DNA from: a candidate division WWE3 bacterium RIFOXYD1_FULL_39_9
Lineage (GTDB): Bacteria; Patescibacteriota; WWE3; UBA101185; UBA10185
DNA length: 14,338 nucleotides
Direction: 5' to 3'
NCBI GenBank assembly: GCA_001773295.1
Contig: MEWG01000018.1
Coordinates: forward strand, 220 to 14,557
Shown here: positions 12,764 to 14,338 of the stretch, in pieces
How positions within the stretch are numbered: position 1 is the first letter of the stretch
How the letters are laid out: every line of letters starts with the position of its first letter
The notes under the pieces: generated by a model
What the model was told of the DNA's origin: nothing
Database searches by the model: none
Seen by the model: only the letters and a program-made list of their open reading frames with translations
Program-made: the position numbers and the translations under genes

Positions 12764-14338
12764 ATGAAATTCACAGTTTTGGCGGATTACCTCGATCGCC
12801 TTGAAAGTACCTCTAAACGTCTTGAAATAACAGCCATATTAACCGAGTTAATAAGCAATTTTGACGTCGAAGAAACCGAAAAAGGTGTTTATTTGATTCT
12901 GGGCTACCTCAGAGCTCCTTTTGAAAATCCCAAATTCAATATTGCCGAAAAAATGATGGTTAAAATACTTGAGCACACCCACGCCACGCATTCAAATAAA
13001 ATAACAAATGAGACAGTTACAAATTTATATAAAACAAAGGGAGATCTAGGCACCGTTGCGCTGGAGCTCTCCACTCAAAAAGAACTATCAAAACTAACTA
13101 TTCTTGAAGTTCATAAGAAACTTGAGGAAATAGCTAAAATCGAGGGATCCGGCTCACAAGATCAAAAAATATTTAAAACCGCGGACTTGTTAAGGCAAGT
13201 AGACGGTCCCTCAGCAAAATACATTGTCAGAATGATTTTAGGCACTACCCGACTTGGTTTTACAGAGCTCACTGTGGTAGACGCTTTGGCTAACATGATT
13301 AATAACAAAGGCGCAAACGTCCAAATTGAAGGGCTGTACAGTATTCATCCGGATATAGGTTTAATTGCAAAACTGCTTAAACAAAAAGGTTTGAAGGGTT
13401 TAGACGAAATTGACGTAGAACCCGGTGTTCCGATACTTGCACAAAAGGCTCAACGTGTTTCCGGTCCGCAAGAAGCGATGGAGAAAATGGGTAACGTTTG
13501 GGCAGAGTACAAATTTGATGGAACCCGTGTCCAGCTTCATCTGGACAGAAACAAAAAACTTGAAGAGGTTGCCATTAATTCTCTTTTTGAAAGCAACGAA
13601 CCTAAGTTTCTAATAAAAACATACACACGAAATCTCGAGGAACCGACACATCAGTACCCAGACATTATCGCTGCCGCAATAGAACAGGTAGATGCTAAGT
13701 CCGTAATTTTGGACGGCGAAGCAATAGGCTTTGACAGAGAATCGGGCGACTTCTTACCTTTCCAGGAAACTATGCAGAGAAAGAGAAAGCACGGAATATC
13801 TGAGACTGCCGGCGATATTCCTCTAAAATATTTTGTTTTTGATTTGCTTTACTTAAACGGAAAATCGCTTGTCCACAAATCGTTAAGGGAAAGAAAGAAA
13901 CTACTTAAAGAAATAATTAAACCCGGAGATACGATAATTGTTGATGAATATCAGGAAACAGATAGTTTGCAAAAAATTGAGGAATATTTTGAACTTGCCG
14001 AAGAAAAAGGACTTGAAGGTTTGATCCTTAAAAAGCCCGAGGACGCGTACCAAGCCGGGGCAAGATCATTCTCATGGGTGAAGCTAAAAAAAGCTGATAG
14101 GAAGCTACTGGAGGACTCTGTAGACTGTGTTGTACTCGGTTACTATGCAGGTAAAGGTGTAAGAACTAAGTTTGGTATCGGCGGATTTTTGATTGGGGTT
14201 TACGACAAAAAGTCGGACTCATTTAAAAGCATTTCAAAAGTAGGCACGGGACTGACCGAAAACGACTGGATACAGCTAAAAATCATGTGCGATAAGTATA
14301 AAACAGATAAAGTACCGGCAAATGTGGATCTTAACAAA
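12764..14338 (+). CDS. ATP-dependent DNA ligase, archaeal type (3' end cut by window)
   Basis: 525 codons are present with no stop before the window edge. Archaeal-type ligases usually run about 560-600 residues, so roughly 40-80 C-terminal residues are missing. An N-terminal DNA-binding domain (about 1-210) precedes the nucleotidyltransferase core. Motif I EYKFDG carries the adenylated lysine K250. TYTRNLEEPTHQYP (286-299) is motif II/III-like, DGEAIGFD is at 317-324, FVFDLLYLNG at 357-366 (IIIa), EGLILKK at 418-424 (IV) and SWVKLKK at 437-443 (V). The OB-fold begins with VVLGYYAGKG (456-465). About 15-20 extra residues (near 266-284) sit between motif I and the TYTR segment, compared with what I recall of archaeal homologues. 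It seals nicks using ATP. Most bacteria rely on NAD-dependent LigA, which is not in this window. The reading frame is continuous. Confidence 0.93.
   Translation, partial: MKFTVLADYLDRLESTSKRLEITAILTELISNFDVEETEKGVYLILGYLRAPFENPKFNIAEKMMVKILEHTHATHSNKITNETVTNLYKTKGDLGTVALELSTQKELSKLTILEVHKKLEEIAKIEGSGSQDQKIFKTADLLRQVDGPSAKYIVRMILGTTRLGFTELTVVDALANMINNKGANVQIEGLYSIHPDIGLIAKLLKQKGLKGLDEIDVEPGVPILAQKAQRVSGPQEAMEKMGNVWAEYKFDGTRVQLHLDRNKKLEEVAINSLFESNEPKFLIKTYTRNLEEPTHQYPDIIAAAIEQVDAKSVILDGEAIGFDRESGDFLPFQETMQRKRKHGISETAGDIPLKYFVFDLLYLNGKSLVHKSLRERKKLLKEIIKPGDTIIVDEYQETDSLQKIEEYFELAEEKGLEGLILKKPEDAYQAGARSFSWVKLKKADRKLLEDSVDCVVLGYYAGKGVRTKFGIGGFLIGVYDKKSDSFKSISKVGTGLTENDWIQLKIMCDKYKTDKVPANVDLNK

Noticed and set aside
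13425..13613. Small plus-strand ORF of 62 codons
   Set aside because: It is out of frame inside the DNA ligase, which has an unbroken frame with all motifs from 12764 to the window edge.
1..14338. Alternative genetic code (UGA as glycine, as in some CPR groups)
   Set aside because: All complete genes translate cleanly with the standard bacterial code and no in-frame TGA needs to be read through.

Overview
The window reads as bacterial chromosome, most likely from a candidate phyla radiation (Patescibacteria) organism. The Microgenomates/Katanobacteria side is my best guess and is unverified. Supporting points are bacterial marker genes (mnmA, mutM/fpg, recF), consensus bacterial -10 boxes, a standard genetic code, an AT-rich background, and an archaeal-type ATP-dependent DNA ligase in an otherwise bacterial gene set. 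No rRNA, tRNA, CRISPR array, transposase or phage gene was seen.

Layout. Bases 1-370 are mostly non-coding and carry four closely spaced hairpins plus one doubtful small ORF. Bases 371-3745 hold three minus-strand genes. One is a polyamine enzyme that appears to fuse a BpsA-type aminopropyltransferase to an S-adenosylmethionine decarboxylase-like domain. The other two are paralogues of an unrecognised secreted or membrane-anchored family with four invariant cysteines. Bases 3916-6303 (plus) encode a secreted protein with five Asp-box repeats, an M23 zinc peptidase domain and a C-terminal Ig-like region. Bases 6308-8560 (minus) hold mnmA, a small HEPN-RNase-like protein and a membrane-anchored hypothetical. 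From 8626 to the right edge, all genes are on the plus strand: a GT4 glycosyltransferase, fpg, recF, a Fic-fold protein with a ruined active site and a winged-helix tail, and the ATP-dependent ligase, which is cut by the window end.

Two expression styles coexist. Six genes have a -10-like hexamer ending only 6-7 bases before the start codon, with no Shine-Dalgarno site, which suggests leaderless mRNAs. In three genes this pattern also helps choose the start. The two paralogous Cys4 genes differ: each has a TTGACT-17-TATAAA/T promoter, a leader of roughly 45-50 nt, a strong Shine-Dalgarno sequence, a conserved 3' motif with a GC-rich hairpin, and clearly higher GC. They look like a duplicated expression cassette of separate origin or under stronger expression.

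Functional groups. fpg, recF and the ligase form a DNA-repair cluster with the Fic/winged-helix protein inside it as a possible regulator. The Cys4 pair, the M23 protein and the membrane hypothetical are cell-envelope or exported proteins, consistent with an organism that interacts closely with other cells (inference).
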